This document shows positions 20,873-32,709 of a stretch of DNA of 64,000 nucleotides, piece by piece (position 1 is the first letter of the stretch; the number at the start of each line of letters is the position of its first letter). The position numbers were made by a program, and so were the translations under genes. This stretch comes from Cupriavidus pinatubonensis. GTDB taxonomy: Bacteria > Pseudomonadota > Gammaproteobacteria > Burkholderiales > Burkholderiaceae. The notes under the pieces were generated by a model. It did not search any database and was not told where the DNA came from. It worked only from the letters and a program-made list of their open reading frames with translations. The stretch spans positions 3,162,001 to 3,226,000 of the forward strand of contig NZ_CP080767.1 of NCBI RefSeq assembly GCF_019602855.1. The letters run 5' to 3'.

Positions 20873-20959
20873 CAATGACTCCTGTCAGTGGGCGGCGCCA
20901 AACGCCGCGCATCAGAACCGAAAAGGGACTTCCCGAACAATGGCAACCGGGTATGCAGC

Positions 20960-21511
20960 CTAGCGCAGGAACGGCAGCATGCGGCCGAGCGTGCCGTCGC
21001 GGTCGACCACCTGGTGCTTGATGGCAGCCGCCGCATGCACGGCCACCACGGCTGCCATCAGGTAATTCAGCCAGACGTGCACGGCCTTGAAGACTTCCTT
21101 CAGTGCATCGTTGGGCTCGATCAGCACCGGCATCTTCCACAAGCCCAGATAGACCACGGGCACGCCCGCAGACAGGCTGTACAGATAACCGGTGATGGGA
21201 ACCACGATAATCAGAACATAAAGCAAGTGGTGAGCACCCGCAGCCGCCTTAGCCTGCCACGCCGGTGTGCCCGCGGCCACCGGCGGCGCTGCGTGCGTGG
21301 CTCGCCAGAGAACGCGCAGCACGGCAATGCCGAACACGGTCACGCCGAGCCATTTGTGCCATGAAAACAGCTTGAGCTTGGTAGGAGTCAGACCGGGGAT
21401 GCCGGTCATGTACCAGCCAAGCCCGAAGGCGGCAAAAATCAGCAGGGCAATGATCCAGTGCAGGCCGATGGCCGTGGCACCGTAGCCGGTAGCATTGGCG
21501 TTAGAACGCAT
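20960..21511 (-). CDS. Cytochrome b561-family membrane protein
   Basis: 183 residues from the ATG at 21511, preceded by GAGGAA. The protein has four hydrophobic helices. Likely heme-ligand histidines are in IGLHWIIALL (helix 1), FSWHKWLG (helix 2), GAHHLLYVLI (helix 3) and VHVWLNYLMAAVVAVHAAAA (helix 4), the pattern of the CybB/YceJ group that moves electrons from ubiquinol. With the two YceI genes behind it, it may act on periplasmic redox chemistry through a quinone-binding partner; this is inference. Confidence 0.9.
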   Translation of the reverse strand: MRSNANATGYGATAIGLHWIIALLIFAAFGLGWYMTGIPGLTPTKLKLFSWHKWLGVTVFGIAVLRVLWRATHAAPPVAAGTPAWQAKAAAGAHHLLYVLIIVVPITGYLYSLSAGVPVVYLGLWKMPVLIEPNDALKEVFKAVHVWLNYLMAAVVAVHAAAAIKHQVVDRDGTLGRMLPFLR

Positions 21512-21589
21512 CAAATTCCTCAGCCCGAGTCGCGGGCGTTTCACAATCTTTGGGTAATTCCGCAGCGGAAGATCGGGCCCCACGCTTAC

Positions 21590-21663
21590 GATTCTCGCAT
21601 TATTGCGACGAATCGTGCGCAGATGAAGGACAGTCCTTAATTAAGTTATTCAAATGATTTGAA
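21590..21663. repeat. Cluster of dyads upstream of the cytochrome b561 operon
   Basis: Three symmetrical elements lie in 74 bp: an imperfect hairpin CGATTC-TCGCA...TGCGACGAATCG (about 21590-21616), a perfect palindrome AAGGAC-A-GTCCTT (21626-21638) running into TTAATTAA (21637-21644), and a perfect palindrome TTCAAAT-G-ATTTGAA (21649-21663). The region is AT-rich compared with its surroundings. The arrangement suggests operator sites for the minus-strand operon that begins at 21511. Confidence 0.5.
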
Positions 21664-21710
21664 GCGACATTCTGACGCACGGAAAGCCGGACCATCGTTT
21701 CGATAGGCAC

Positions 21711-21739
21711 AAAAAAGCCACCCCTTCGGGGGTGGCTTT
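21711..21739 (-). terminator. Terminator of purB
   Basis: Perfect 8-bp arms GCCACCCC (21717-21724) and GGGGTGGC (21729-21736) with loop TTCG; on the minus strand it is followed by TTTTTT, 28 bp beyond the purB stop. Confidence 0.88.
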
Positions 21740-21766
21740 CTCATTGACGGCTGGAACAGCGGCAGA

Positions 21767-23511
<1,745 letters not shown>

Positions 23512-24126
23512 ATGAAGCTGTTCGCGTCCCAAACCAGTCCCTACGCGCGCAAGGTGCGCGTAGTGATGGCGGAAAAGAAGATCGACTACCAGTTGATCGA
23601 AGAGAACGTCTGGTCAGCCGATACGGTGATCAGCCAATACAATCCGCTCGGCAAGGTGCCTTGCCTGGTCATGGAAGACGGCAGTTCGATCTATGACTCG
23701 CGCGTGATTGTCGAATACGTGGACACGCTCACCCCGGTCAGCCGCCTGATTCCGCAAGGCGGCCGCGAACGCCTCGAAGTGCGCTGCTGGGAAGCGCTGG
23801 CCGACGGCCTGCTCGATGCCGCGTTGCTCGCGCGCCTGGAGAACACCCAGCGCGAACCGCACGAGCGCAGCGAGCGCTGGGTGCAGCGCCAGCTCGGCAA
23901 GATCCACGCCGCGCTGGCTGCCATGTCGAACAACCTGGCGGATCGTCAGTGGTGCAGCGGCAACCACTATTCGCTGGCCGATGTGGCCGTGGGCTGCGCG
24001 CTGTCCTATCTGGACTTCCGCTTCCCGGAAATCAACTGGCGCGAGCGCCATCCGAACCTGGCCACGTACCACGAGAAACTGGCCAAGCGCCAGTCGTTCA
24101 TCGACACCGAACCGCCAAAGGCCTGA
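23512..24126 (+). CDS. Glutathione S-transferase family protein, YibF type
   Basis: 204 residues. An N-terminal thioredoxin-like domain (MKLFASQTSPYARKVRVVM; NPLGKVPCLVMEDG with the cis-proline; glutathione-binding YDSRVIVEYVD) is followed by an all-helical domain. The C-terminus SFIDTEPPKA is the same kind of ending as E. coli YibF. The substrate is unknown; such proteins may serve in detoxification or as glutathione-dependent reductases. It has a strong ribosome site and an unusual hairpin leader. A terminator follows directly. Confidence 0.9.
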   Translation: MKLFASQTSPYARKVRVVMAEKKIDYQLIEENVWSADTVISQYNPLGKVPCLVMEDGSSIYDSRVIVEYVDTLTPVSRLIPQGGRERLEVRCWEALADGLLDAALLARLENTQREPHERSERWVQRQLGKIHAALAAMSNNLADRQWCSGNHYSLADVAVGCALSYLDFRFPEINWRERHPNLATYHEKLAKRQSFIDTEPPKA

Positions 24127-24140
24127 GGCCGATCCGCAAA

Positions 24141-24172
24141 GCAGAAACGCCCGCAAATGCGGGCGTTTCTGC
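24141..24172. terminator. Bidirectional terminator between the GST gene and mnmA
   Basis: Perfect 14-bp arms GCAGAAACGCCCGC and GCGGGCGTTTCTGC with loop AAAT sit between two convergent genes, 14 bp after one stop and 20 bp from the other. The T-tracts are inside the stem rather than behind it. Confidence 0.75.
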
Positions 24173-24192
24173 CTTCTGACGGCACAATCGGC

Positions 24193-25281
24193 TTACTGCG
24201 CTGACTGAATGATGCCGCCGCCGAGGCAGACATCGCCGTCGTACAGCACTGCCGACTGGCCCGGCGTGACCGCCCATTGCGCTTCGGCAAACGCAAGCTT
24301 CAGCATATCGCCATCGGCCGCATCGACCACGCATGGCGCATCGCTCTGGCGATAGCGCGTCTTGGCTGCCATCGATGCGCCGGCCAAAGGTGGCTCGCCC
24401 GCCACCCAGGAAAGATCGGCGGCGACCAGCGTGGGCGTGAGGAGCCACGGATGGTCGTGCCCCTGCACGACATAGAGCGTATTGCTCGCCATGTCCTTGC
24501 GCGCCACGTACCAGGCATCGCCAGAGCCCTCGCGGCTGCCGCCAAGGCCGATACCTTTGCGCTGACCAAGCGTGTAGAACGCCAGCCCGATATGCTCGCC
24601 AACCACCTTGCCGTCCGGCGTCTTCATCGGTCCCGGCTTGGTCGGCAGGTAGCGATTCAGGAAATCGCGGAACGGCCGCTCGCCGATAAAGCAGATGCCG
24701 GTCGAGTCCTTTTTCTTCGCGTTCGGCAAGCCGATTTCCGCGGCGATCTCGCGCACGCGGGTCTTCGGAATCTCGCCGAGCGGGAACAGCGTGCGCGACA
24801 GCTGTGCCTGGTTCAGCCGATGCAGGAAGTAGCTTTGATCCTTGGTATGGTCGAGCGCCTTGAGCAACTCGAAGCGACCAGCCGCGTTCTGCCGCACGCG
24901 AGCATAGTGGCCCGTGGCGATGGTCTCTGCGCCCAGCGACATGGCGTGGTCGAGGAAGGCCTTGAACTTGATCTCGGCATTGCATAGCACGTCGGGGTTC
25001 GGCGTGCGGCCCGCGGAATATTCGCGCAGGAAATCGGCGAACACGCGGTCCTTGTACTCGGCCGCGAAGTTCACCGCTTCGACATCCACGCCGATCAGGT
25101 CGGCCACCGATACCACGTCGAGCCAGTCCTGGCGCGTGGAGCAGTACTCGCTGTCGTCATCGTCTTCCCAGTTCTTCATGAACAGGCCGATGACTTCGTA
25201 GCCCTGCTGCTTGAGCAGCCATGCGGTGACCGACGAATCGACGCCGCCCGACATGCCCACTACGACACGCTTGCCGCTCAC
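24193..25281 (-). CDS. mnmA: tRNA-specific 2-thiouridylase MnmA
   Basis: 362 residues from a GTG at 25281 that overlaps the nudJ stop by four bases (GTGA). MnmA puts sulphur on U34 of Lys, Glu and Gln tRNAs. The PP-loop ATPase motif [10 protein letters not shown] is at residues 9-18. The two catalytic cysteines are in [15 protein letters not shown] and [12 protein letters not shown]. The C-terminal barrel ([21 protein letters not shown]) is complete. Confidence 0.97.
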   Translation of the reverse strand: MSGKRVVVGMSGGVDSSVTAWLLKQQGYEVIGLFMKNWEDDDDSEYCSTRQDWLDVVSVADLIGVDVEAVNFAAEYKDRVFADFLREYSAGRTPNPDVLCNAEIKFKAFLDHAMSLGAETIATGHYARVRQNAAGRFELLKALDHTKDQSYFLHRLNQAQLSRTLFPLGEIPKTRVREIAAEIGLPNAKKKDSTGICFIGERPFRDFLNRYLPTKPGPMKTPDGKVVGEHIGLAFYTLGQRKGIGLGGSREGSGDAWYVARKDMASNTLYVVQGHDHPWLLTPTLVAADLSWVAGEPPLAGASMAAKTRYRQSDAPCVVDAADGDMLKLAFAEAQWAVTPGQSAVLYDGDVCLGGGIIQSAQ

Positions 25282-25778
25282 GATGCCGCTCCGGTAGCGA
25301 GTACGGAGGGGTGCGTGTAGAGCGCGTCAAGCGCAAAGCGCTTGCCGGCAAGATAGTCTTCCACGCAGGCAAGCACCAGCGGCGTGCGGTGGCGTTCCGG
25401 ACAGGCGCGAATTTCGTCGGCGCTCATCCACACCGTGCGCACGATGCCGGTGTCGAGCTGGCGGCCCGCGTCGAGCGAACCGAGGTCGCCCGTGAACGCG
25501 AAGCGCACATAGGTGACGTCCGTATCGGTGCGCGACGACAACGCACGGCCCATGTAGCAGCCGAGCAGCGCGCGGGGTTCAAACGTGTGCGCGGTTTCTT
25601 CCAGCGTTTCGCGGATAACGGCGCGGATCAGGCTTTCGCCCGGGTCGAGATGGCCCGCTGGCTGGTTCAGCCGCAGGCCGTCGCGGGTTTCTTCTTCCAC
25701 CAGCAGGAACCTGCCGCCGCGTTCGATGACCGCGGCAACCGTCACGCTGGCATTCCAGTCAGTGGGCATGGTGCACAT
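25278..25778 (-). CDS. nudJ: NUDIX hydrolase, NudJ-like
   Basis: 166 residues. The NUDIX box [20 protein letters not shown] (with the REtLEE metal ligands) is at about residues 42-61. NudJ of E. coli hydrolyses thiamine and nucleoside di/triphosphates and also lies next to mnmA. Translation is coupled to mnmA by the GTGA overlap. Two ATG codons (25778 and 25769) are possible starts and neither has a clear ribosome site. Confidence 0.9.
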   Translation of the reverse strand: MCTMPTDWNASVTVAAVIERGGRFLLVEEETRDGLRLNQPAGHLDPGESLIRAVIRETLEETAHTFEPRALLGCYMGRALSSRTDTDVTYVRFAFTGDLGSLDAGRQLDTGIVRTVWMSADEIRACPERHRTPLVLACVEDYLAGKRFALDALYTHPSVLATGAAS

Positions 25779-26014
25779 TTTTTAGGCAATCCGGCATTTT
25801 ACCGGTTGCGGGGGCATTGTGCAGCGCGGCGACAGGCGGCGAGGCGGTCACGTGGCGCCACGCCAAAACCCGACCAATCGGTCACCAACAAACGTCAGAT
25901 TCCTGTAAGCTGCGTGAAAAATTGTGCGCTGCGGCTGTTGACAGTCGTAGCGAACAACGGGCCAGACGTCGGCTCGCCAACCAGATATGACGCCAGCAAA
26001 AGGAGAAATTGACG

Positions 26015-27136
26015 ATGTACATCGGCATCCCGCAGGAGACGCGGGCCGGCGAGACTCGCGTCGCCGCCACCCCGGAGACCGTCAAGAAGTACGTCGCACA
26101 AGGCCATAAGGTCGTGGTGCAGGCGGGCGCCGGTGTACGGGCCAGCCAGCCTGACAGCGCCTATGAGGCCGTTGGCGCGACCCTTGGCACCGCGGCCGAC
26201 GCATTCGGCGCCGACCTGGTGCTGAAAGTGCGCGCCCCGGAAGCCGCGGAGCTGGCGCTGATGAGGCCCGGCTCGGCACTGGTGGGCATGCTCAACCCGT
26301 TCGATGCAGAGAACAACGCGCGCATGGCCGCTGCATCGGTCACGGCCTTCGCGCTGGAAGCCGCGCCGCGCACCACGCGTGCGCAGAGCATGGACGTGCT
26401 GTCCTCGCAGGCAAACATCGCCGGCTACAAGGCCGTGCTGGTCGCCGCGCACCACTATCAGCGCTTCATGCCGATGCTGATGACCGCCGCGGGCACCGTC
26501 AAGGCCGCGCGCGTGCTGATCCTCGGCGCCGGTGTGGCGGGCCTGCAGGCGATCGCCACGGCCAAGCGCCTCGGTGCGGTAATCGAAGCGTCAGACGTGC
26601 GCCCGGCGGTGAAGGAGCAGATCGAATCGCTCGGCGGCAAGTTCCTCGACGTGCCGTTCGTCACCGACGAAGAGCGCGAGATTGCGCAGGGCGTGGGCGG
26701 CTATGCGCGCCCGATGCCGCCTGACTGGATGCGCCGCCAGGCCGAACTGGTCCACGAGCGCGCCAAGCAGGCCGATATCATCATCACCACCGCACTGATC
26801 CCGGGCCGCAAGGCACCCGTGCTGCTGCAGGAAGAAACCGTGCAGCAGATGAAGCCGGGCTCGGTGGTGGTCGACCTTGCCGCCGCGCAAGGCGGCAACT
26901 GCCCGCTGACCGTGGCCGACGAAGTGGTCGAGCGCCATGGCGTGATCTTCGTGGGCCATACGAACCTGGCCAGCATGGTCGCGGCAGACGCCTCGGCGCT
27001 GTACGCGCGCAACGTGCTGGACTTCCTCAAGCTGGTCATCGACAAGGACGGCAACTTCACGCTCAACCTGGAAGACGACATCGTCGCTGCCTGCCTGATG
27101 TGCAACGGCGGCGAAGTCGTGCGAAAGGCGGCGTGA
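26015..27136 (+). CDS. pntAA: NAD(P) transhydrogenase alpha subunit, part 1
   Basis: 373 residues from the ATG at 26015, with AGGAG nine bases upstream. It is the cytoplasmic NAD(H)-binding domain I of a proton-pumping transhydrogenase that makes NADPH. Visible are IPQETRAGETRVAATPETVKK at the N-terminus, the Rossmann motif VLILGAGVAGLQAIATAKRLGA, and the NAD loop with VDLAAAQGGNCPLT. The alpha subunit is split into two genes here, as in many alphaproteobacteria and Burkholderiales. A HAD lipoprotein gene separates it from pntAB. Confidence 0.95.
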   Translation: MYIGIPQETRAGETRVAATPETVKKYVAQGHKVVVQAGAGVRASQPDSAYEAVGATLGTAADAFGADLVLKVRAPEAAELALMRPGSALVGMLNPFDAENNARMAAASVTAFALEAAPRTTRAQSMDVLSSQANIAGYKAVLVAAHHYQRFMPMLMTAAGTVKAARVLILGAGVAGLQAIATAKRLGAVIEASDVRPAVKEQIESLGGKFLDVPFVTDEEREIAQGVGGYARPMPPDWMRRQAELVHERAKQADIIITTALIPGRKAPVLLQEETVQQMKPGSVVVDLAAAQGGNCPLTVADEVVERHGVIFVGHTNLASMVAADASALYARNVLDFLKLVIDKDGNFTLNLEDDIVAACLMCNGGEVVRKAA

Positions 27137-27163
27137 GTCTTCCCGGCACCCGGGTCTAAGCGC

Positions 27164-28294
<1,131 letters not shown>

Positions 28295-28378
28295 CGCAGC
28301 GACGCCATCCCGGTCGTTCGCATTCCAGACAAAGAACACAAGCGGCATCCAGGATTCAATGCAAGGGAGGAGAAGTCG

Positions 28379-28699
28379 ATGGAGATGGTGAACCACACGG
28401 TGATCAACCTGATCATCTTTGTGCTGGCGATCTACGTGGGTTACCACGTGGTCTGGACGGTAACGCCCGCGCTGCACACCCCGCTGATGGCCGTGACGAA
28501 TGCGATCTCGGCCATCATCATCGTCGGCGCCATGCTGGCCGCCGGCCTCACCGAGGGCGCCACGGGCCGCATCATGGGCACACTGGCGGTGGCCCTGGCT
28601 GCCGTCAACGTGTTCGGCGGCTTCCTGGTGACCCAGCGGATGCTGGAGATGTTCAAGAAGAAAGAGCCGAAGGCCAAGGCCGCCAAGGAGGGTGCGTGA
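28379..28699 (+). CDS. pntAB: NAD(P) transhydrogenase alpha subunit, part 2
   Basis: 106 residues from the ATG at 28379 with GGGAGGAG upstream. It is the membrane part of the alpha subunit with three predicted helices ([58 protein letters not shown]). It ends with a lysine-rich tail. The stop codon overlaps the pntB start (TGATG). Confidence 0.95.
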   Translation: MEMVNHTVINLIIFVLAIYVGYHVVWTVTPALHTPLMAVTNAISAIIIVGAMLAAGLTEGATGRIMGTLAVALAAVNVFGGFLVTQRMLEMFKKKEPKAKAAKEGA

Positions 28700-30174
28700 T
28701 GACCGAACTCGTCAGCATGAACCTTGTCACCCTGCTCTACCTGATCGCCTCGGTCTGTTTCATCCAGGCGCTCAAGGGGCTTTCGCACCCGGCTTCGGCC
28801 CGCAAGGGCAATGCCTTCGGCATGATCGGCATGGCCATTGCCGTGGTCACTACGCTGGTGCTGATCATCAAGCTCAAGAACGAGTTCCTCGCGGCCGGCA
28901 CGGCGCAGTCCTCGGTGGGTTCGGGCCTGGCGCTGATCTTCGGCGCGCTGGTCGTGGGCGGCGGCATTGGCGCCTATGTGGCGAAGAAGGTCGAGATGAC
29001 CAAGATGCCCGAACTGGTCGCGGCGATGCACTCGCTGATCGGTCTCGCGGCGGTGTTCATCGCGGTGGCCGCGGTGGCCGAGCCTTCGGCCTTCGGCATA
29101 GCGCCGGCGGGCTCGCATGAGATCCCGCTGGGCAACCGCATCGAACTGTTCATCGGCTGCTTCGTCGGTGCCATCACCTTCTCCGGTTCGGTGATCGCCT
29201 TCGGCAAGCTGGCCGGGCGCTACAAGTTCCGCCTGTTCCAGGGTGCGCCGGTGGTGTTCGCGGGCCAGCACATGCTGAACCTGGCGCTCGCCGTCGCCAT
29301 GGTCGGCTTCGGCATCGCGTTCTTCATGACGCAGGAGTGGCTGCCGTTCCTCGTCATGCTGGCCATTGCCTTCGTGCTCGGCGTGCTGATCATCATCCCG
29401 ATCGGCGGCGCCGACATGCCGGTGGTGGTGTCGATGCTGAACTCGTACTCGGGCTGGGCGGCGGCAGGCATCGGCTTCTCGCTGAACAACCCGATGCTGA
29501 TCATTGCCGGTTCGCTGGTGGGTTCGTCCGGTGCCATCCTCTCGTACATCATGTGCAAGGCGATGAACCGCTCGTTCTTCAACGTGATCCTGGGCGGATT
29601 CGGCGGCGAGGCGGCGGCGGCCGGCGCGGCCGGGGCACAGGCCCAGCGCAACGTGAAGTCGGGCTCCGCTGACGATGCGGCCTTCCTGATGGGCAATGCC
29701 GAGACCGTGATCATCGTGCCGGGCTATGGCCTGGCGGTGGCACGGGCCCAGCATGCGCTCAAGGAGCTGACCGAGAAGCTGACCGAGAAGGGCGTGACGG
29801 TGAAGTACGCGATCCACCCGGTAGCGGGCCGCATGCCGGGCCACATGAACGTGCTGCTGGCCGAAGCCGAAGTGCCGTACGACATGGTCTTCGAGATGGA
29901 AGACATCAACAGCGAGTTCGGCCAGGCCGACGTGGTGCTGGTGCTCGGCGCCAACGACGTGGTCAACCCGTCGGCCAAGACCGATCCGAAGTCGCCGATC
30001 GCCGGCATGCCGATCCTGGAGGCGTACAAGGCCAAGACCATCATCGTGAACAAGCGATCGATGGCGGCCGGCTACGCGGGCCTGGACAACGAGCTGTTCT
30101 ACATGGACAAGACCATGATGGTGTTCGGCGACGCCAAGAAGGTGGTCGAGGACATGTTCAAGGCCGTGGAATAA
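28699..30174 (+). CDS. pntB: NAD(P) transhydrogenase beta subunit
   Basis: 491 residues from the ATG at 28699, which overlaps the pntAB stop by one base. Eight or nine membrane helices form the proton channel (domain II), followed by the NADP(H)-binding domain III with VIIVPGYGLAVARAQHAL, VKYAIHPVAGRMPGHMNVLL, LVLGANDVVNPSAKTDPKSPI and VVNKRSMAAGYAGLDN. The gene completes a three-part enzyme that uses the proton gradient to drive hydride transfer from NADH to NADP. Confidence 0.97.
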   Translation: MTELVSMNLVTLLYLIASVCFIQALKGLSHPASARKGNAFGMIGMAIAVVTTLVLIIKLKNEFLAAGTAQSSVGSGLALIFGALVVGGGIGAYVAKKVEMTKMPELVAAMHSLIGLAAVFIAVAAVAEPSAFGIAPAGSHEIPLGNRIELFIGCFVGAITFSGSVIAFGKLAGRYKFRLFQGAPVVFAGQHMLNLALAVAMVGFGIAFFMTQEWLPFLVMLAIAFVLGVLIIIPIGGADMPVVVSMLNSYSGWAAAGIGFSLNNPMLIIAGSLVGSSGAILSYIMCKAMNRSFFNVILGGFGGEAAAAGAAGAQAQRNVKSGSADDAAFLMGNAETVIIVPGYGLAVARAQHALKELTEKLTEKGVTVKYAIHPVAGRMPGHMNVLLAEAEVPYDMVFEMEDINSEFGQADVVLVLGANDVVNPSAKTDPKSPIAGMPILEAYKAKTIIVNKRSMAAGYAGLDNELFYMDKTMMVFGDAKKVVEDMFKAVE

Positions 30175-30219
30175 CCACGGGCGCTACAGTCGAATCGCGA
30201 ATTCGTGCCTGATGCGCCA

Positions 30220-30245
30220 CGCTGCCGCCCTTCGGGGCGGCAGCG
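30220..30245. repeat. GC-rich UUCG hairpin after pntB
   Basis: Perfect 11-bp arms CGCTGCCGCCC and GGGCGGCAGCG with a TTCG tetraloop, 45 bp after the pntB stop. There is no T-tract, so it may protect the 3' end or end transcription only weakly. A TATACT hexamer (30249-30254) directly behind it could be the -10 box of the next gene. Confidence 0.6.
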
Positions 30246-30299
30246 CGTTATACTGGCCTGCGCTGAATTCCCAGCGTTGCTGCATGGCCCGAACGCACC

Positions 30300-31346
30300 A
30301 TGACATTCAACCCGCACGACAGGAACCTGTCGGTTTTCCATCACCCGATCCTGACCGTCCTGGTCGATGACAGCAAGTCGTTCATCGACAGCCTGGCGTT
30401 CCAGATGGACGCCTCGCGCGCGGTGGTCACCTTCACCGACCCGCGCGAAGCGCTGCAATGGATCCGTGAAGCCTACGCCACGCGCTTCCCCGCCTTCCTG
30501 CCGGTGCGGGTCACCCACGACGACCTGACCTTCCTGACCGAGCGGCGCACCGTGCAGCTCGACATCGACCGCATCCACCGCCAGATCCACGACATCAACC
30601 GCTTCCTGCAGCCGGGCGTGATCGTGGTGGACTATTCGATGCCGCAGATGGACGGACTGGAGTTCTGCCAGGCCCTGCAGGACCTGCCGTGCAAGACCAT
30701 CCTGCTGACCGGCACCGCCGACGAGAGCATCGCCGTGCAGGGCTTCAACCATGGCCTGATCGACCGCTACGTGAAGAAGCACGAAGCCAATATGGTCGAG
30801 CGCCTGGGCCAGGAAATCGACGCGATGCAGCAGCAGTACTTCGCCACGCTGTCGCGCACGCTGCGCGAGCTGCTGACGCGGCATTCGTATTCGTTCCTGT
30901 CGGATCCGGCCATGACGGAGCGTGTGCGCCAGATCACCGCGCGCTACGGCTTCGTCGAATACTACCTGTACCCGAATCCGGTCGGCATCCTCATGCTGAC
31001 CGCGCAGGGCCATGCGACGCTAATGGTGATCGAGACCCGCGCAGGGCTGATGAGCCAGGTCGAGTCGGCCGAGGCCTACGATGCGCCCGCCACGCTGATC
31101 GAAGGCCTGCGCGAAGGTCGCCTGCTCCCCTTCTTCTGGCCTGGCAACGGCATGTACACGCCTGCCTGCGTTGACTGGGAGCAATATTGCCTGCCGGCCG
31201 AACGCTGCGAGGGGCGTGAGGAATACTTCTATGCGCTGTTCGACCTGCCGCGCCACCTGCTGCAGGAGCCGGTAATCAGCCAGCAGGCCTTCCTGGCCGA
31301 TTTCACGCGCAATCCCGACGCGCTGATCGGCCGCAAGCACCCCTGA
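30300..31346 (+). CDS. Response-regulator-like protein with an interrupted receiver domain
   Basis: 348 residues. Receiver motifs are present but spread out: VLVDDS near residue 20, phospho-acceptor Asp in VVDYSMPQMDGLEF near residue 107, Thr in LLTGTAD and Lys in RYVKKH. Between the second helix and the Asp strand there are about 40 additional residues (FPAFLPVRVTHDD and an ERRTVQLDIDRIHRQ helix). The C-terminal 180 residues resemble no output domain I know. The gene stands alone with a likely promoter just upstream (TATACT at 30249-30254). The function is unknown; a signalling role is inferred from the receiver residues. Confidence 0.8.
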   Translation: MTFNPHDRNLSVFHHPILTVLVDDSKSFIDSLAFQMDASRAVVTFTDPREALQWIREAYATRFPAFLPVRVTHDDLTFLTERRTVQLDIDRIHRQIHDINRFLQPGVIVVDYSMPQMDGLEFCQALQDLPCKTILLTGTADESIAVQGFNHGLIDRYVKKHEANMVERLGQEIDAMQQQYFATLSRTLRELLTRHSYSFLSDPAMTERVRQITARYGFVEYYLYPNPVGILMLTAQGHATLMVIETRAGLMSQVESAEAYDAPATLIEGLREGRLLPFFWPGNGMYTPACVDWEQYCLPAERCEGREEYFYALFDLPRHLLQEPVISQQAFLADFTRNPDALIGRKHP

Positions 31347-31385
31347 CGCCGCGGCCGCCCGGGCGGCCCGGGCCGATTGGACCGC

Positions 31386-32639
31386 TCAGCCCGGCTGCGG
31401 CCCGCGGTTGCCGCCCCGCACCATATCGAAGCGGAACAGGCGGCATTCGATATTGCCGTTGTAAAGCGGCGTGCGACGCGACTCTTTCAGGCGCAGCCGC
31501 TTCGGCATAGACAGATCCCCCGTGAAGACCCACGCCTGCCAGCCGGCGAAGTTCTGCTTGAGGGTGGTCGCAAAGGCGCTGGCGAACTGGTTGGCGGCGG
31601 CCTCTTCGGCCTCGTCGCGCGGCATTTCGGCCTGTGGCTGACGACGGTCGCCGCGCACCACGATTCGTTCGCCGTACGGCGGGTTCATCATCAACAGCCC
31701 CGGTTCAGCGAACGGCGGCTGCGTAAAGCGCGCATCGACCTGCTTGGTACGCGCTTCGCCGGGCAAGCCGGCGCGCGCCCAGTTAGCGTGGGCCATGGCC
31801 AGCATGTCGGTGGAAATGTCCGAGCCTGCGATCTGCAGGCCCTCCGCCGACGCCAGCATGCGCGCGCGCTGCGCGTCCGACTTCAGCTTCTGCCAGGACT
31901 TGGTGTCCGCACCCTTGAGCCATTCGAAGGCAAAGCTGCGGCTGCCGCCCGGCGCGATATCCAGCGCCACCTGCGCGGCTTCGATCAGGAACGTGCCGCT
32001 GCCACACATCGGGTCGTAGAACGGCAGGTTGGTCTGGCCGCGCACCCAGCCGGCCAGGCGCAGGATACCCGCCGCGAGATTCTCCTTCAGCGGCGCCTCG
32101 CCCTTCTCCATGCGCCATCCGCGCTTGAACAGCGGCTCGCCGGTCGTGTCGAGATACAGCGTGCAGTCGTGCTCGGTCAGGTGGGCATAGATGCGCACAT
32201 CCGGGCTGACCGTATCGACGCTCGGCCGCGCGCCGACGCGGTCGCGCATGCCGTCGCAGACGCCATCCTTGATGCGCAGCGCCGTGAAGTTGAGGCTGCG
32301 CAGCGGCGACTTGGTGGCCGTCAAGTCCACTCGAATCGACTCGTCGGGCGAGAACCACTGCTCCCAGCGCTGGTTGCGCACCAGCGAGTAGATGTCGTCC
32401 TCATGCCGGTAGCCGCGCGCCGCCACGCGCATCAGCACGCGGCTGGCAATGCGCGAATGGAGGTTGACGGCGTAGGCAGCGGCCATCTCGCCCGAAAAAC
32501 TGACACCGCCCGGCACCTCGCGATGCACCTCGAACGGGGCCAGCGCCGCCATGCCGGGCCGCGCGGCAATCTCGCGCAGTTCTTCGGCGAGCGCACCCTC
32601 GAGGCCGCGCGGGCAGGGAGCAAAGAAAGCTTGGGTCAT
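31386..32639 (-). CDS. THUMP-domain class I SAM-dependent RNA methyltransferase (RlmL/YpsC-like)
   Basis: 417 residues from the ATG at 32639 (MTQAFFAPCPRGLEG). The N-terminal ferredoxin-like and THUMP domains (about residues 1-160) bind RNA; the methyltransferase part has YDPMCGSGTFLIEAAQVAL as motif I and NPPYGERI as the base-binding motif IV. It matches the N-terminal half of E. coli RlmKL, which makes m2G2445 in 23S rRNA; the RlmK half is missing, as is common outside enterics. Modification of 23S rRNA is inferred. Confidence 0.9.
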   Translation of the reverse strand: MTQAFFAPCPRGLEGALAEELREIAARPGMAALAPFEVHREVPGGVSFSGEMAAAYAVNLHSRIASRVLMRVAARGYRHEDDIYSLVRNQRWEQWFSPDESIRVDLTATKSPLRSLNFTALRIKDGVCDGMRDRVGARPSVDTVSPDVRIYAHLTEHDCTLYLDTTGEPLFKRGWRMEKGEAPLKENLAAGILRLAGWVRGQTNLPFYDPMCGSGTFLIEAAQVALDIAPGGSRSFAFEWLKGADTKSWQKLKSDAQRARMLASAEGLQIAGSDISTDMLAMAHANWARAGLPGEARTKQVDARFTQPPFAEPGLLMMNPPYGERIVVRGDRRQPQAEMPRDEAEEAAANQFASAFATTLKQNFAGWQAWVFTGDLSMPKRLRLKESRRTPLYNGNIECRLFRFDMVRGGNRGPQPG

Positions 32640-32659
32640 GGATTCGGGTTCCTGCAAAC

Positions 32660-32682
32660 AAAAACGTCCGCCGTGGCGGACG
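32660..32682 (-). terminator. Terminator of the isomerase gene
   Basis: Perfect 8-bp arms CGTCCGCC and GGCGGACG separated by two bases; on the minus strand TTTTTGTTT follows. It is 28 bp after the stop of the isomerase gene and just before the methyltransferase start. Confidence 0.8.
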
Positions 32683-32709
32683 GGAGATCAGATTAGCCTA
32701 GCCGACGGT

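Noticed and set aside
25938-25943. Consensus TTGACA as a pntAA promoter
   Set aside because: No acceptable -10 hexamer is found 16-18 bp downstream.
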